A model generated the notes under the pieces. That model saw nothing but the letters and a program-made list of their open reading frames with translations, was not told where the DNA came from and did not search any database. Positions 1 through 6,855 of a DNA stretch of 32,581 nt are shown in pieces (positions within the stretch are counted from its first letter, which is position 1; the number at the start of each line of letters is the position of its first letter). The position numbers and the translations under genes were made by a program. Source of the DNA: Clostridia bacterium. Lineage in GTDB: Bacteria; Bacillota; Clostridia; Oscillospirales; CAG-272. The DNA lies in contig JAFTNJ010000041.1 of NCBI GenBank assembly GCA_017451915.1, positions 1 to 32,581 of the forward strand. Reading direction: 5' to 3'.

Positions 1-24
1 CAAAGGGAGAGCCTTTCTGATAAA

Positions 25-141
25 CCCCGTTTACGGGGTGCAGTGCGTGTGATGCGATGATATAATTCGGTGCCCCTTTTAGGGGTTAAGCCGGTAATAG
101 CCCCTTACAGGGGCTGTGCAAACCACCGGTTGAACCGGTGG
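25..141 (+). repeat. Hairpin-rich intergenic element (left copy)
   Basis: Four short perfect hairpins follow one another: CCCC-rich stems at 25-38, 73-85 and 99-115, and CCACCGG/CCGGTGG at 123-141. The core TGTGCA-A-ACCACC...GGTGG...GATTGC matches, on the opposite strand, the element at 32450-32540. No open frame is present. The stacking of small hairpins recalls the ends of IS200/IS605-type elements, but no transposase is nearby, so this is only a suggestion. Confidence 0.55.
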
Positions 142-206
142 CTTTGATTGCTGACAAACTCCATTATGAAAAAAGCAGTTCGTTAAATAGTACAAATTTG
201 TTAGCC

Positions 207-336
207 ACTTTTTCTTTGAAGCCAAAGGCGCAAAGAAAAAGTTATCAAAAAGAAACGCCGAAAAGAGAATTTCGCCGCCTGCGGGCGTCGAGGAGGGCTC
301 CGCGCCCTCCACTGCGCAAGCTTTTAAAAAAGCTTG
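207..336. repeat. Intergenic multi-hairpin repeat
   Basis: Three perfect inverted repeats lie in a row: a 12-bp stem at 207-218/231-242, a 7-bp stem at 292-298/304-310, and a 9-bp stem at 317-325/328-336. The architecture looks like a dispersed non-coding repeat of clostridial genomes. The short open frames across it have no ribosome binding site, so I see no gene between 1 and 482. Confidence 0.55.
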
Positions 337-387
337 ACCAAAACTTTTCGTTATTTTGATAGCACTAACACCTTTATCAGCAATCTG

Positions 388-423
388 AGATCCTCCACCG
401 CGGTTGCGGTGGAGGATCTTTTT
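388..423 (+). terminator. Rho-independent terminator, 60 nt before ddl
   Basis: A perfect 14-bp stem (388-401 with 406-419), a GGTT loop and a T5 run make a very strong plus-strand terminator. It sits between the repeats and ddl. It may end a transcript from left of the window, or act as a leader attenuator for ddl, since no clear promoter follows it. A TGN-extended TATAAT at 61-66 is the only candidate promoter upstream, and it has no good -35. Confidence 0.85.
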
Positions 424-482
424 CACCCTCCCCGCCGCCGCGGCATACGCTGTTTATCAAAAGCCGAAAGGGGAGAGAACGC

Positions 483-1520
483 ATGAATATCGTGGTTTTG
501 GCCGGAGGGGCTTCTCCGGAGCGGTGGGTGTCCCTGTCCTCGGGGAGCCAGATCGCCAACGCTTTGCTGGAGCGTGGACATCGGGTGCTGCTATTGGATC
601 TGTACGAGGGGATCCCGGAGCTCCCGCCGGATCCCGCGTCCCTGTTTTTGCGTGGGGAGACACGCTATGCCGTTCCCACCGTTCCGCGGGAAAAGACCCC
701 CGGAGGCGCGGCGTCGGTTCCTGCGGGGCGACCTTTGATCGGCCCCAACGTGCTACGTCTGTGTGGGCTGGCCCACGGCGTTTTTTTGGCACTCCACGGC
801 TCCATTGGAGAGAACGGTTTGCTCCAGGCCACCCTGGAGTGCCACGGCATCCCCTACACCGGGTCGGACGCCGTGGGGAGTATGCTGGCTATGGATAAGG
901 ATCTGAGCAAGCGTCTCTTTCGCCAGGCAGGGATTCCTACCCCTCCCTGGAGAATGGCCGACGCGGGTCTTTCGGCCTCGGCCGTGGCCAGTCGGGTGGG
1001 CTTTCCCTGCGTGGTCAAGCCCACAGGATGCGGCTCCAGCGTGGGCATTGCCCTGGTGCGGAGCGCGGAGGCGTGGGACGAAGCCTTTGCCAACGCCGCG
1101 GCTTGGGGAAGCCCGGTCATGGCCGAGGGCTATGTGAGCGGTCGGGAGCTGACCGTGGGGATCCTTAACGGAAAAGCCCTCCCCGTGGTGGAGATCCGAC
1201 CAAGGGAAGGCTTTTACGATTATCAAAATAAATATGACGGAAGTGCCGAGGAGCTTTGTCCCGCGCCCATTCCTCCCGTGATCGCCGCCCGTGCCACCGC
1301 CTTTGCTTTGCGAGGCTTTGCGGCTCTGCGACTGCGCGGCTATGCACGCTTCGATTTTTTGATGGATCACACCGAGGGGCTTTGGTGCCTGGAGGCCAAC
1401 ACTCTGCCGGGAATGACACCCACCAGCCTCTTTCCTCGGGCCGCCGCCGCGGCGGGAATCTCCTACGGGGCGCTTTGCCAGGCTATGCTGGAGGCCTCCG
1501 GGATCCGGGAAGGTCAATGA
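483..1520 (+). CDS. ddl: D-alanine--D-alanine ligase
   Basis: This 345-residue ATP-grasp enzyme joins two D-alanines for peptidoglycan precursors in the cytoplasm. Family landmarks appear in order: N-terminal GGASPERWVSLSSG, LHGSIGENG (usually GEDG, so Asn replaces Asp), YTGSD...AMDK, the ATP-binding VKPTGCGSSVGI, the omega-loop FYDYQNKY, and the metal-binding FDF...LEANTLPGMTPTS. The Tyr-bearing omega loop fits D-Ala-D-Ala rather than the D-lactate (vancomycin-resistance) type. The start follows AGGGGAGAGAACGC. Its 3' end overlaps the convergent tcdA-like gene by 7 nt. A terminator lies 60 nt upstream with no obvious promoter after it, so expression may depend on read-through. Confidence 0.93.
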   Translation: MNIVVLAGGASPERWVSLSSGSQIANALLERGHRVLLLDLYEGIPELPPDPASLFLRGETRYAVPTVPREKTPGGAASVPAGRPLIGPNVLRLCGLAHGVFLALHGSIGENGLLQATLECHGIPYTGSDAVGSMLAMDKDLSKRLFRQAGIPTPPWRMADAGLSASAVASRVGFPCVVKPTGCGSSVGIALVRSAEAWDEAFANAAAWGSPVMAEGYVSGRELTVGILNGKALPVVEIRPREGFYDYQNKYDGSAEELCPAPIPPVIAARATAFALRGFAALRLRGYARFDFLMDHTEGLWCLEANTLPGMTPTSLFPRAAAAAGISYGALCQAMLEASGIREGQ

Positions 1521-2254
1521 GCCCCCTTTGCCAGATCCAATAGGATCTCTCCCGCCATCAGATAGCCCGCCACCGGGGGAACGAAGGAAAGGGATCCCGG
1601 CGCGCGGCGTTGGTTCTTTTGTGCCGCGGGATGGTCCTCGGCGGGGGCGTCGGAGGGCAGAGGCGCGGCGGGCTCGGGAGAAAAGACCACCTTCAGGTGT
1701 TGGATTCCCCGTGCCTTCAGCTCCCGCCGCATGGTTCTGGCCAGGGGACAGCCCTCGGTCTTGCTGAGGTCGGTTACGCAAAAGCGGGAGGGATCCAGTT
1801 TGTTTCCCGTTCCCATGGAGGCGATGAGGGGAACGCCCGCCGCCTTGGCCCGCAGTGCCAGCTCGATCTTGGCGGCTACCGTGTCAATGGCGTCGGCCAC
1901 GTAGTCGTAGCCGTCCAAAGGGAAGTCGTCGGCGTTTTCGGGGAGGTAAAAGACGGGAAAGACCCGCACCTCACAGTCGGGATTGATCTGGGCAATGCGC
2001 TCCTTCATCACGTCGGTCTTAAGGCGTCCCACCGTGGAGTGGAGGGCAATGATCTGGCGGTTGATGTTGGAGAGCGACACGGTATCGTTATCAAAGAGAT
2101 CCAGCCGTCCCACTCCGGCACGCGCCAACGCCTCACACAGCGCGCCGCCCACGCCGCCAAGGCCAAACACCGCCACGTGAGCGCGGCGCAAGGCCTCCAA
2201 GCTCTTGGTTCCCAGCACCATGGCGGTGCGAATATCCTGTTCTCTGCAATCCAT
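1514..2254 (-). CDS. tcdA: tRNA threonylcarbamoyladenosine dehydratase-like E1 enzyme (ThiF/MoeB family)
   Basis: This 246-residue cytoplasmic adenylating enzyme would cyclise t6A37 in tRNA to ct6A, the role of TcdA (CsdL). Visible motifs are the Rossmann GLGGVGG near residue 32, the acidic D-N-D ending the second strand, NINRQ, the DAIDT substrate/Mg segment and GTGNK. The start is the ATG at 2254 because GGGAGG sits 8 nt before it; an in-frame ATG 21 nt upstream would place that site inside the gene. A low-complexity Ala/Pro insert occurs near residues 197-222. A TTGAAA-17-TATACT promoter lies just upstream. HesA/MoeB-type activation is the alternative, but length and motifs favour TcdA. 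Confidence 0.85.
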   Translation of the reverse strand: MDCREQDIRTAMVLGTKSLEALRRAHVAVFGLGGVGGALCEALARAGVGRLDLFDNDTVSLSNINRQIIALHSTVGRLKTDVMKERIAQINPDCEVRVFPVFYLPENADDFPLDGYDYVADAIDTVAAKIELALRAKAAGVPLIASMGTGNKLDPSRFCVTDLSKTEGCPLARTMRRELKARGIQHLKVVFSPEPAAPLPSDAPAEDHPAAQKNQRRAPGSLSFVPPVAGYLMAGEILLDLAKGAH

Positions 2255-2285
2255 TTTCTCGGCCTCCCAAAGCATTCTTTGCTTC

Positions 2286-2314
2286 AGTATAGCAGAAAAT
2301 CATCTTTTTTTCAA
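2286..2314 (-). promoter_or_regulatory. Sigma-A type promoter for tcdA
   Basis: On the minus strand TTGAAA (2309-2314) is followed by 17 nt and TATACT (2286-2291). It lies about 30 nt upstream of the tcdA start and back to back with the promoter of the Nudix gene. Confidence 0.75.
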
Positions 2315-2321
2315 GACCTTC

Positions 2322-2350
2322 TTTACAAAAGCGGGTTTTTGTTATATAAT
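2322..2350 (+). promoter_or_regulatory. Sigma-A type promoter for the Nudix/DUF1934 operon
   Basis: TTTACA (2322-2327), a 17-nt spacer and a perfect TATAAT (2345-2350). Transcription would begin near 2357, giving a leader of about 28 nt before the ATG at 2385. Confidence 0.8.
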
Positions 2351-2384
2351 GATGGGAGCAAGCAAAGAAAGAAGGAACAAAAGC

Positions 2385-2957
2385 ATGGAATATAAAGAAT
2401 CCAATTTGGTGGAGCGCTGTTTGCACTCCGAGCTGGTTTACGACGGCGATGTGGTGCATCTTTACGTGGACAAGGTAGCCCAGCCCGACGGAACCTGCGG
2501 CGTGCGGGAATACGTCAAGCACATTGGTGCGGTGGCGGTGCTTCCCCTGACCGCCAACGGGGAGGTGGTTTGCGTACAGCAGTACCGCTACGCCCATGGT
2601 GTGGTGATGACCGAGATCCCCGCAGGCAAGCTGGATAGCCGCGAGGAGGATCACGTAGAGGCAGCCCTGCGGGAGCTGCGGGAGGAAACCGGCGCTACTT
2701 GCGAGCGGCTGACTTATCTGGGGCTGTTTCGTTCTACCCCCGCCATCCTGGACGAGAAGATCGACCTCTACCTTGCCGAGGGGCTGACCTTTGGCGAGCA
2801 GGATCTGGACGATGACGAATTCCTCAACGTGGTTCGCATCCCCCTGCAGACCCTGGTAGACCGGGTGATGGAGGGCAAGATTGCCGACGGCAAGACCCAG
2901 GTGGCCGTGCTCAAGACCAATGAGCTTCTGCGTCGCAGAAACGAGGGCAGAGCATGA
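2385..2957 (+). CDS. Nudix hydrolase, ADP-ribose pyrophosphatase type
   Basis: This 190-residue protein has the Nudix signature in the segment AGKLDSREEDHVEAALREL followed by REETG, with the catalytic REL-x-EE-x-G core intact. The loop between G and the first E is one residue longer than the textbook GX5E, a variant seen in many clostridial ADP-ribose pyrophosphatases. An upstream beta region with a QQYRYA segment also fits that subgroup. It likely hydrolyses ADP-ribose or a related NDP-sugar in the cytosol. The start at 2385 was chosen because it follows GAAGGA and lies just after a strong promoter; an earlier in-frame ATG at 2205 would begin upstream of that promoter. It shares ATGA with the next gene. 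Confidence 0.9.
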   Translation: MEYKESNLVERCLHSELVYDGDVVHLYVDKVAQPDGTCGVREYVKHIGAVAVLPLTANGEVVCVQQYRYAHGVVMTEIPAGKLDSREEDHVEAALRELREETGATCERLTYLGLFRSTPAILDEKIDLYLAEGLTFGEQDLDDDEFLNVVRIPLQTLVDRVMEGKIADGKTQVAVLKTNELLRRRNEGRA

Positions 2958-3469
2958 CGAAGAAAAAGGTAATGATCAAGATCCTGACCACCCGCTATGA
3001 GAGTGGACAGAATGGATTTGACGACGAGGGTGATGACGCCCTCTCCTTTGAGGAGCTTTCCACCGCCGAGGAGGAGGCCGAGACCTCCGAGATGTGGACC
3101 GAGGGCCGCCTGGTGGAGGGTGAGCAGAGGGTAGAGCTGATCTACGAGGAAAGCGAAATGAGCGGCATGGGCGGCTCGGTCACGTCGGTGGGATTTGATA
3201 AGACCGCCCCGGGACTGATCACCATGATGCGCACCGGACCGGTGTCCACCGCCCTGGTGTTTGAGGAGGGACAGCGGCACATTTGCGTGTATAACACCCC
3301 CTTTTCCACCATGGAGGTCTGCACCATCACCAAGCGGATAGAAAATCGTCTGCTCACCGCAGGGGAGATCGAGCTGGATTACCAGCTGGAGATCCAAGGG
3401 GCATACGCCGAGCGATGCCACATGAATATTTTCGTCCACCGCCAGGACCCCGGGTTGCTTTCCTTATAA
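2954..3469 (+). CDS. DUF1934 / YwiB-like beta-barrel protein
   Basis: This 171-residue cytoplasmic protein shows the DUF1934 pattern: an early beta strand (MIKILTTRY), TEGRLVEGEQRVELIYEESE, a T-x-x-G-F-D-K segment, an MMRTGPVS strand, a YNTPFSTMEV strand and ELDYQLEI near the end. Members are small lipocalin-like barrels of unknown role. The acidic stretch at residues 20-43 (about 15 Asp/Glu) is longer than I would expect. Its ATG overlaps the Nudix stop codon (ATGA), so the pair is translationally coupled. A terminator follows at 3502. Confidence 0.85.
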   Translation: MTKKKVMIKILTTRYESGQNGFDDEGDDALSFEELSTAEEEAETSEMWTEGRLVEGEQRVELIYEESEMSGMGGSVTSVGFDKTAPGLITMMRTGPVSTALVFEEGQRHICVYNTPFSTMEVCTITKRIENRLLTAGEIELDYQLEIQGAYAERCHMNIFVHRQDPGLLSL

Positions 3470-3501
3470 CAGGGAAGAAAAAAAGAAATTAAAGAAGAAA
3501 G

Positions 3502-3529
3502 AAGGAAGAACCCCGCGTTCTTCCTTTTT
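3502..3529 (+). terminator. Terminator of the Nudix/DUF1934 operon
   Basis: A perfect 10-bp stem (3502-3511 with 3517-3526), a 5-nt loop, and a T-run that merges with the stem end (3525-3529). Confidence 0.75.
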
Positions 3530-3530
3530 G

Positions 3531-3742
3531 TTATTTAGTGAAAACCACCAGAAGTGTTGTTGATTTCAAAAAGCTTTCGCTTTACACAGTTCTCCCTGTA
3601 GCGGGAGGCTAAAGAGAGTTACCACATTTACGACGGTTGGCGACTACCGCAAGTGGCGGATCCTTCGACGAGCCCATAGGATCAGCGTGTAGAATGTCCC
3701 AAGGGGCTCGTGCGAGCCATCGGCATGGCCGGTGGTCATGAA
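3531..3742. other. Non-coding stretch with repeat-like sequence
   Basis: No gene is visible here. The stretch around 3588-3615 (TTCTCCCTGTAGCGGGAGGC followed by purine-rich sequence) resembles dispersed repeats of gut Clostridia. Several short GC-rich inverted repeats follow up to 3740. I could not fold it into a known RNA family. Confidence 0.35.
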
Positions 3743-3791
3743 TTCATTCTCCAAATTTTCGTTTTGACTTCATTCTCCAAATTTTCGTTTT
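3743..3791 (+). repeat. Two tandem 23-bp direct repeats next to a promoter
   Basis: Identical 23-nt copies (TTCATTCTCCAAATTTTCG then TTTT) occupy 3743-3765 and 3769-3791, separated by GAC, so their period is 26 bp. The second copy ends 3 nt before the -35 box of the regulator promoter. This is the placement of an activator or autoregulatory operator. Confidence 0.7.
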
Positions 3792-3794
3792 CTC

Positions 3795-3823
3795 TTGCAA
3801 TTTCGGAAAAAATGTGATAGAAT
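3795..3823 (+). promoter_or_regulatory. Sigma-A type promoter for the LuxR-type regulator
   Basis: TTGCAA (3795-3800), a 17-nt spacer and TAGAAT (3818-3823). The predicted leader is about 78 nt and ends in an AAAGGAG ribosome binding site at 3895-3901. Confidence 0.72.
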
Positions 3824-3907
3824 AAAAGGTGTGAAAAATTTTGTCAAGTAAAAACGAAAGACAAGACCCGAATTCTATATTTGGATCTCCCAACAAAGGA
3901 GTCAAAA

Positions 3908-5191
3908 ATGGATTACATGAAGATCGTAGACGCCGCCGAGATCTGGAACGTTTCGGTTCGGCGGGTACAGATTCTTTGCAAGAGTGGAGCAATTGAAGGC
4001 GCGATCCGTATGGGGCGCGACTGGATGATCCCCGTGGATGCCAAGCGTCCCACCGACGGTCGCCGCAAGGAAAATCTATCCACGGAAGCAGTGATGAGCG
4101 ATGCGGAACCCATGGCGGAGGAGGAAGATCCCGACGAGGATATGCCCTTGCCCCGCAAAACGCCCTTCCTGACCATGACCGACCTCTACAATCAACCCGG
4201 AGGGGCTACCGAGAGTGCCATCAAGCTTTCGGGCAACCACGAGGCGCGGATCCTCTTTGAAGCCGAGATCGCCTACGCCCGAGGGGATATTGACGCGGTG
4301 TACAAGCACGCCAGCTATCTTTTGCAAAAGCATTCCGGGCCCTACGCGGTTCTCTCCGCGGGTATGCTTCTGGGGCTGTGCGCGGCCTGGAAAGGGGACG
4401 TGGAAATGTGGAACCAGGCCAAGCAGCACATTGGAGAGGCCCCTTGGAAAACCGATCTCGAGCGGGATATTCTCCTCTTTACCCTGACCGCGCTGGACAG
4501 TACGGTATACGACGTCCGTTCCTTCCCCGAGTGGTTCAAGATCGGCAATTTTGAGCCGCTGCATCCCGACGCGCTTCCGGCGGCCAAGGTATTCTATGCC
4601 CGCTATCTTTACAGTGCCGGCTATGGGGTGGCCACCAAGATCATCGACGTGGAAGGGGTGCAGGGACTTACTCTGATGAATATGCTCCCCTATACGGTAG
4701 AGCCCATGGTTTCCCAGGCGCGGGCCGACAAATCGATTCTGGCAGAGCTCTATCTGCGCTTGATCTGCGCCTCGATTTACTATTACAGCGGCAACCGAAC
4801 GCAGGCAATTCGACACCTGGACCGTGCCATTACGTTGGCCTTGCCCGACCGTCTATACGGGGTACTGGCCGAGCATCGACGGATGTTGGATAGTCTTTTG
4901 GATGAGCGTCTTGGCGCGGTTGATCCCGAGGCAGTGGATAAGGTGCAGGATCTTTACCAGGATTTCATCGTAGGATTTGCCAAGCTGCGGGGGTACATTC
5001 AAAACCGAAGCATTGACACCACGCTTTCGGTTCGAGAGCGGGAGATCGCCAAGCTGGCGGCCTTTGGAATGTCCAATGCCGAGATTGCCGAGCGGTTGCA
5101 CCTGTCCCTTGCTTCGGTTAAGCAGACGGTTCGCACGGCCATTTATAAGACCGGCGTAGAGAACAAAGCCGCCCTGGCTACCGTGCTTTGA
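3908..5191 (+). CDS. Multidomain regulator: N-terminal HTH, helical-repeat middle, C-terminal LuxR-type HTH
   Basis: This 427-residue protein opens with an excisionase/MerR-like HTH (AAEIWNVSVRRVQILCKSG, roughly residues 7-25, then a typical RMGRDWMIP wing). An acidic linker of about residues 57-85 follows, then a long alpha-helical region of about 90-350 that looks like TPR repeats. The end is a LuxR/GerE HTH at about 368-420 (LSVREREIAKLAAFGMSNAE...SVKQTV). The start at 3908 follows AAAGGAG; an in-frame ATG at 3881 lacks a site. Two DNA-binding heads on a helical sensor suggest a ligand- or peptide-responsive regulator. The only gene directly downstream on its strand is a 39-residue peptide 51 nt away. 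The target genes are unknown. Confidence 0.8.
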   Translation: MDYMKIVDAAEIWNVSVRRVQILCKSGAIEGAIRMGRDWMIPVDAKRPTDGRRKENLSTEAVMSDAEPMAEEEDPDEDMPLPRKTPFLTMTDLYNQPGGATESAIKLSGNHEARILFEAEIAYARGDIDAVYKHASYLLQKHSGPYAVLSAGMLLGLCAAWKGDVEMWNQAKQHIGEAPWKTDLERDILLFTLTALDSTVYDVRSFPEWFKIGNFEPLHPDALPAAKVFYARYLYSAGYGVATKIIDVEGVQGLTLMNMLPYTVEPMVSQARADKSILAELYLRLICASIYYYSGNRTQAIRHLDRAITLALPDRLYGVLAEHRRMLDSLLDERLGAVDPEAVDKVQDLYQDFIVGFAKLRGYIQNRSIDTTLSVREREIAKLAAFGMSNAEIAERLHLSLASVKQTVRTAIYKTGVENKAALATVL

Positions 5192-5242
5192 CGGTATTGA
5201 TATTTTTGAAACACAATGAAAGAAGGAAAAGGAGAAACGGAT

Positions 5243-5362
5243 ATGGAAATGAAAAAGAGCTATGCCTCCCCTTGTGTGGAGGTTACGATGATGGAGGAGC
5301 AGGATCTCCTCACGGTCAGCGGTGGATTTTCCGGTGAGGATGAGGAGCTGTTGAGCCTGTAA
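5243..5362 (+). CDS. 39-residue peptide with double-glycine-like leader
   Basis: A GGAG site (AAGGAAAAGGAGAAACGGAT) precedes the ATG, and a strong terminator starts at the stop codon, so this short gene is well delimited. It begins MEMKKSYASPCVEV, a pattern (K-x-Y-x-x-P-x-x-EV) seen in many tiny anaerobe peptides. It continues EEQDLLTVSGG, followed by the acidic tail FSGEDEELLSL. Counting back from GG gives G-1, G-2, V-4, L-7, D-8 and M-12, close to the double-glycine leader pattern cleaved by C39 peptidase transporters. No such transporter is in the window. One Cys is present. A secreted signal or RiPP-like precursor is possible; this is inference. Confidence 0.68.
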   Translation: MEMKKSYASPCVEVTMMEEQDLLTVSGGFSGEDEELLSL

Positions 5363-5413
5363 AAAAAGAGCCGTCGCTCATGCAATTCTGCATTTGCGAC
5401 GGCTCTTTTTTTT
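5361..5413. terminator. Bidirectional terminator
   Basis: A 17-nt arm (A7 plus GAGCCGTCGC, 5361-5377) pairs perfectly with 5396-5412. The stem is flanked by A-runs and T-runs on both sides, so it can stop the peptide gene on the plus strand and the acyltransferase gene on the minus strand. Confidence 0.9.
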
Positions 5414-5434
5414 ATGCAAGATTGGTTTGCTCTG

Positions 5435-6652
5435 TCAAAGTCCCAAAAATTCGGCCTGTTCTTCGCCTTTTAAAATATTTCGGCAACGGTGATAGAGATG
5501 AACGTATTTCAACGCATTGAAGCGTTCACTTCCGCGAATTTGATAGATGGTCTCCTTACCGTAGATGTTGAGCTTGTTCTTTCCCAGTACGGTAATGGCG
5601 GAGGTGGAGGCAAAGGGGAAGGTCAGGGTATCCTTGTCGGTGGCAATCTCCAAACGGTCCCCGTAGAGGGAAAGGGTGACTGCATCGGCCAGGGGCTTTT
5701 TCTTTTCGTAGGGAATGACCTCAAAGAGAGAGGCCGTCTCCCGATACAGGGGCTTGTCGGTTTGGGCGGTAACGTCCAGGGAATTGACGAAGCGACTTTG
5801 ATAATCGTACCAGTCGGCAACGAAGTGGAAGGGGAACTCTCCGTCCACGCCCTGCAGCTCCTTGGTGGGGAGGTAGCGAACCTGTTTGCCGCAGGTCTTG
5901 CAGGTGATCAAATCCCCGTGGCTCTCAAAGGTGGAAAGTCCGCAATGAGGGCAGACGTAGATGGCACGCTCCAAATATTCGGCTAGGCGTTTGTGGTGGA
6001 ATTCGCTATCGGCCACCGCCTCGTTGACGTAGAGCCCCTGCTCGATGAGCGCGAAGAATTCGTCGTCGGTCAATTTAGCGTATTCCTCGGGGGAGATCAC
6101 GCGGGAGACGTAACCGCGCATCTTGCCACGGCGGACCACGTCACTCCAGCGGGGATGCACGCCGTAGCCGCCCTCCAGGCGGTAGAGCGCCACGGGGAGG
6201 CCCAGCTTTCGCGCCAGGGGAGCAATGGCGTTGCTCATGTATTCGGTACGGCCGCTAAAGGTACGGTTGCCCTCGGGAGCAATGGCAATGGTGCCGCCCT
6301 CCTTGGCAACGCGGATGCAATTGAGAATGGCCTTGACGTCGGTGGTTTGCTTTTTGATGGGAATGGGAGCCACCAGATAGCGGATCAGAGAGGAGACCCA
6401 ACCCATGGAGAAGAGATCCTCCGAGGCCAGGTAGTAAACCGGTCCGCGGAAGGCCATGCCAACAAAGAATTGGTCAAAGGCGGTTTGGTGGTTGAGGAGC
6501 ACCAGGTAGGGGCGATCCTCCTGTTCCTTGAATTTTTCAATGTGAATGTGATATTTGATACGGGCGTAGGTCCCAAGGGTGATGTAGAGGAGATTCCGCA
6601 CGATGCGGTGACGGAATTTGATCCATTTTTTCTTTTTGTTGTTCTTTTTCAT
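5435..6652 (-). CDS. PlsC-family 1-acyl-glycerol-3-phosphate acyltransferase with C-terminal zinc ribbon
   Basis: This 405-residue protein should acylate lysophospholipid at the inner membrane face. The N-terminus is basic (MKKNNKKKKW) with a weak hydrophobic segment. The catalytic HX4D is at residues 55-60 (NHQTAFD) and the substrate motif PEGNR at 126-130. Family members usually end near residue 240. Here a CPHC...CKTC zinc ribbon (234-254) and about 150 more residues follow, with a PH-like beta-rich end (SLYGDRLEIATDKDTLTF). The start follows GGGAAAAGAG. It has its own promoter and no operon partner. The extension suggests binding to a partner or membrane surface. Confidence 0.87.
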   Translation of the reverse strand: MKKNNKKKKWIKFRHRIVRNLLYITLGTYARIKYHIHIEKFKEQEDRPYLVLLNHQTAFDQFFVGMAFRGPVYYLASEDLFSMGWVSSLIRYLVAPIPIKKQTTDVKAILNCIRVAKEGGTIAIAPEGNRTFSGRTEYMSNAIAPLARKLGLPVALYRLEGGYGVHPRWSDVVRRGKMRGYVSRVISPEEYAKLTDDEFFALIEQGLYVNEAVADSEFHHKRLAEYLERAIYVCPHCGLSTFESHGDLITCKTCGKQVRYLPTKELQGVDGEFPFHFVADWYDYQSRFVNSLDVTAQTDKPLYRETASLFEVIPYEKKKPLADAVTLSLYGDRLEIATDKDTLTFPFASTSAITVLGKNKLNIYGKETIYQIRGSERFNALKYVHLYHRCRNILKGEEQAEFLGL

Positions 6653-6710
6653 ACTCTTTTCCCGTCGTACTTGTAGGATTTGGTAGTGATCGTTGGCCGG
6701 TCACCATCTC

Positions 6711-6740
6711 ATTATACCACATCCGGGGGCGGTTCGTCAA
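6711..6740 (-). promoter_or_regulatory. Promoter for the acyltransferase gene
   Basis: Minus-strand TTGACG (6735-6740), an 18-nt spacer and TATAAT (6711-6716), about 58 nt upstream of the start codon. Confidence 0.72.
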
Positions 6741-6782
6741 TCGTTTTTCTCAAAAAAATGAACCGATCAACATGTTTTTTCC

Positions 6783-6826
6783 AAAAAGGAAGCCCCCGGC
6801 ACCTCGAGATGCGAGGCGTCGGGGGC
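6783..6826 (-). terminator. Terminator of the giant surface-protein operon
   Basis: The GC-rich hairpin at 6792-6826 has a GCCCCCG/CGGGGGC outer stem and a CCTCG/CGAGG inner stem. On the minus strand it is followed by TTCCTTTTTGG. It lies 30 nt after the stop codon at 6856. Confidence 0.8.
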
Positions 6827-6855
6827 AGATTGGGTTTTGCGATTGGGGTATCGGA

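Noticed and set aside
483-1520. Vancomycin-resistance type D-Ala-D-Lac ligase
   Set aside because: The omega loop reads FYDYQNKY, the D-Ala-D-Ala form, and no vanH or vanX partner is adjacent.
3531-3742. Riboswitch or structured leader RNA
   Set aside because: The stretch lies upstream of the promoter at 3795, so it is not in the regulator's leader, and I could not match it to a known RNA core.
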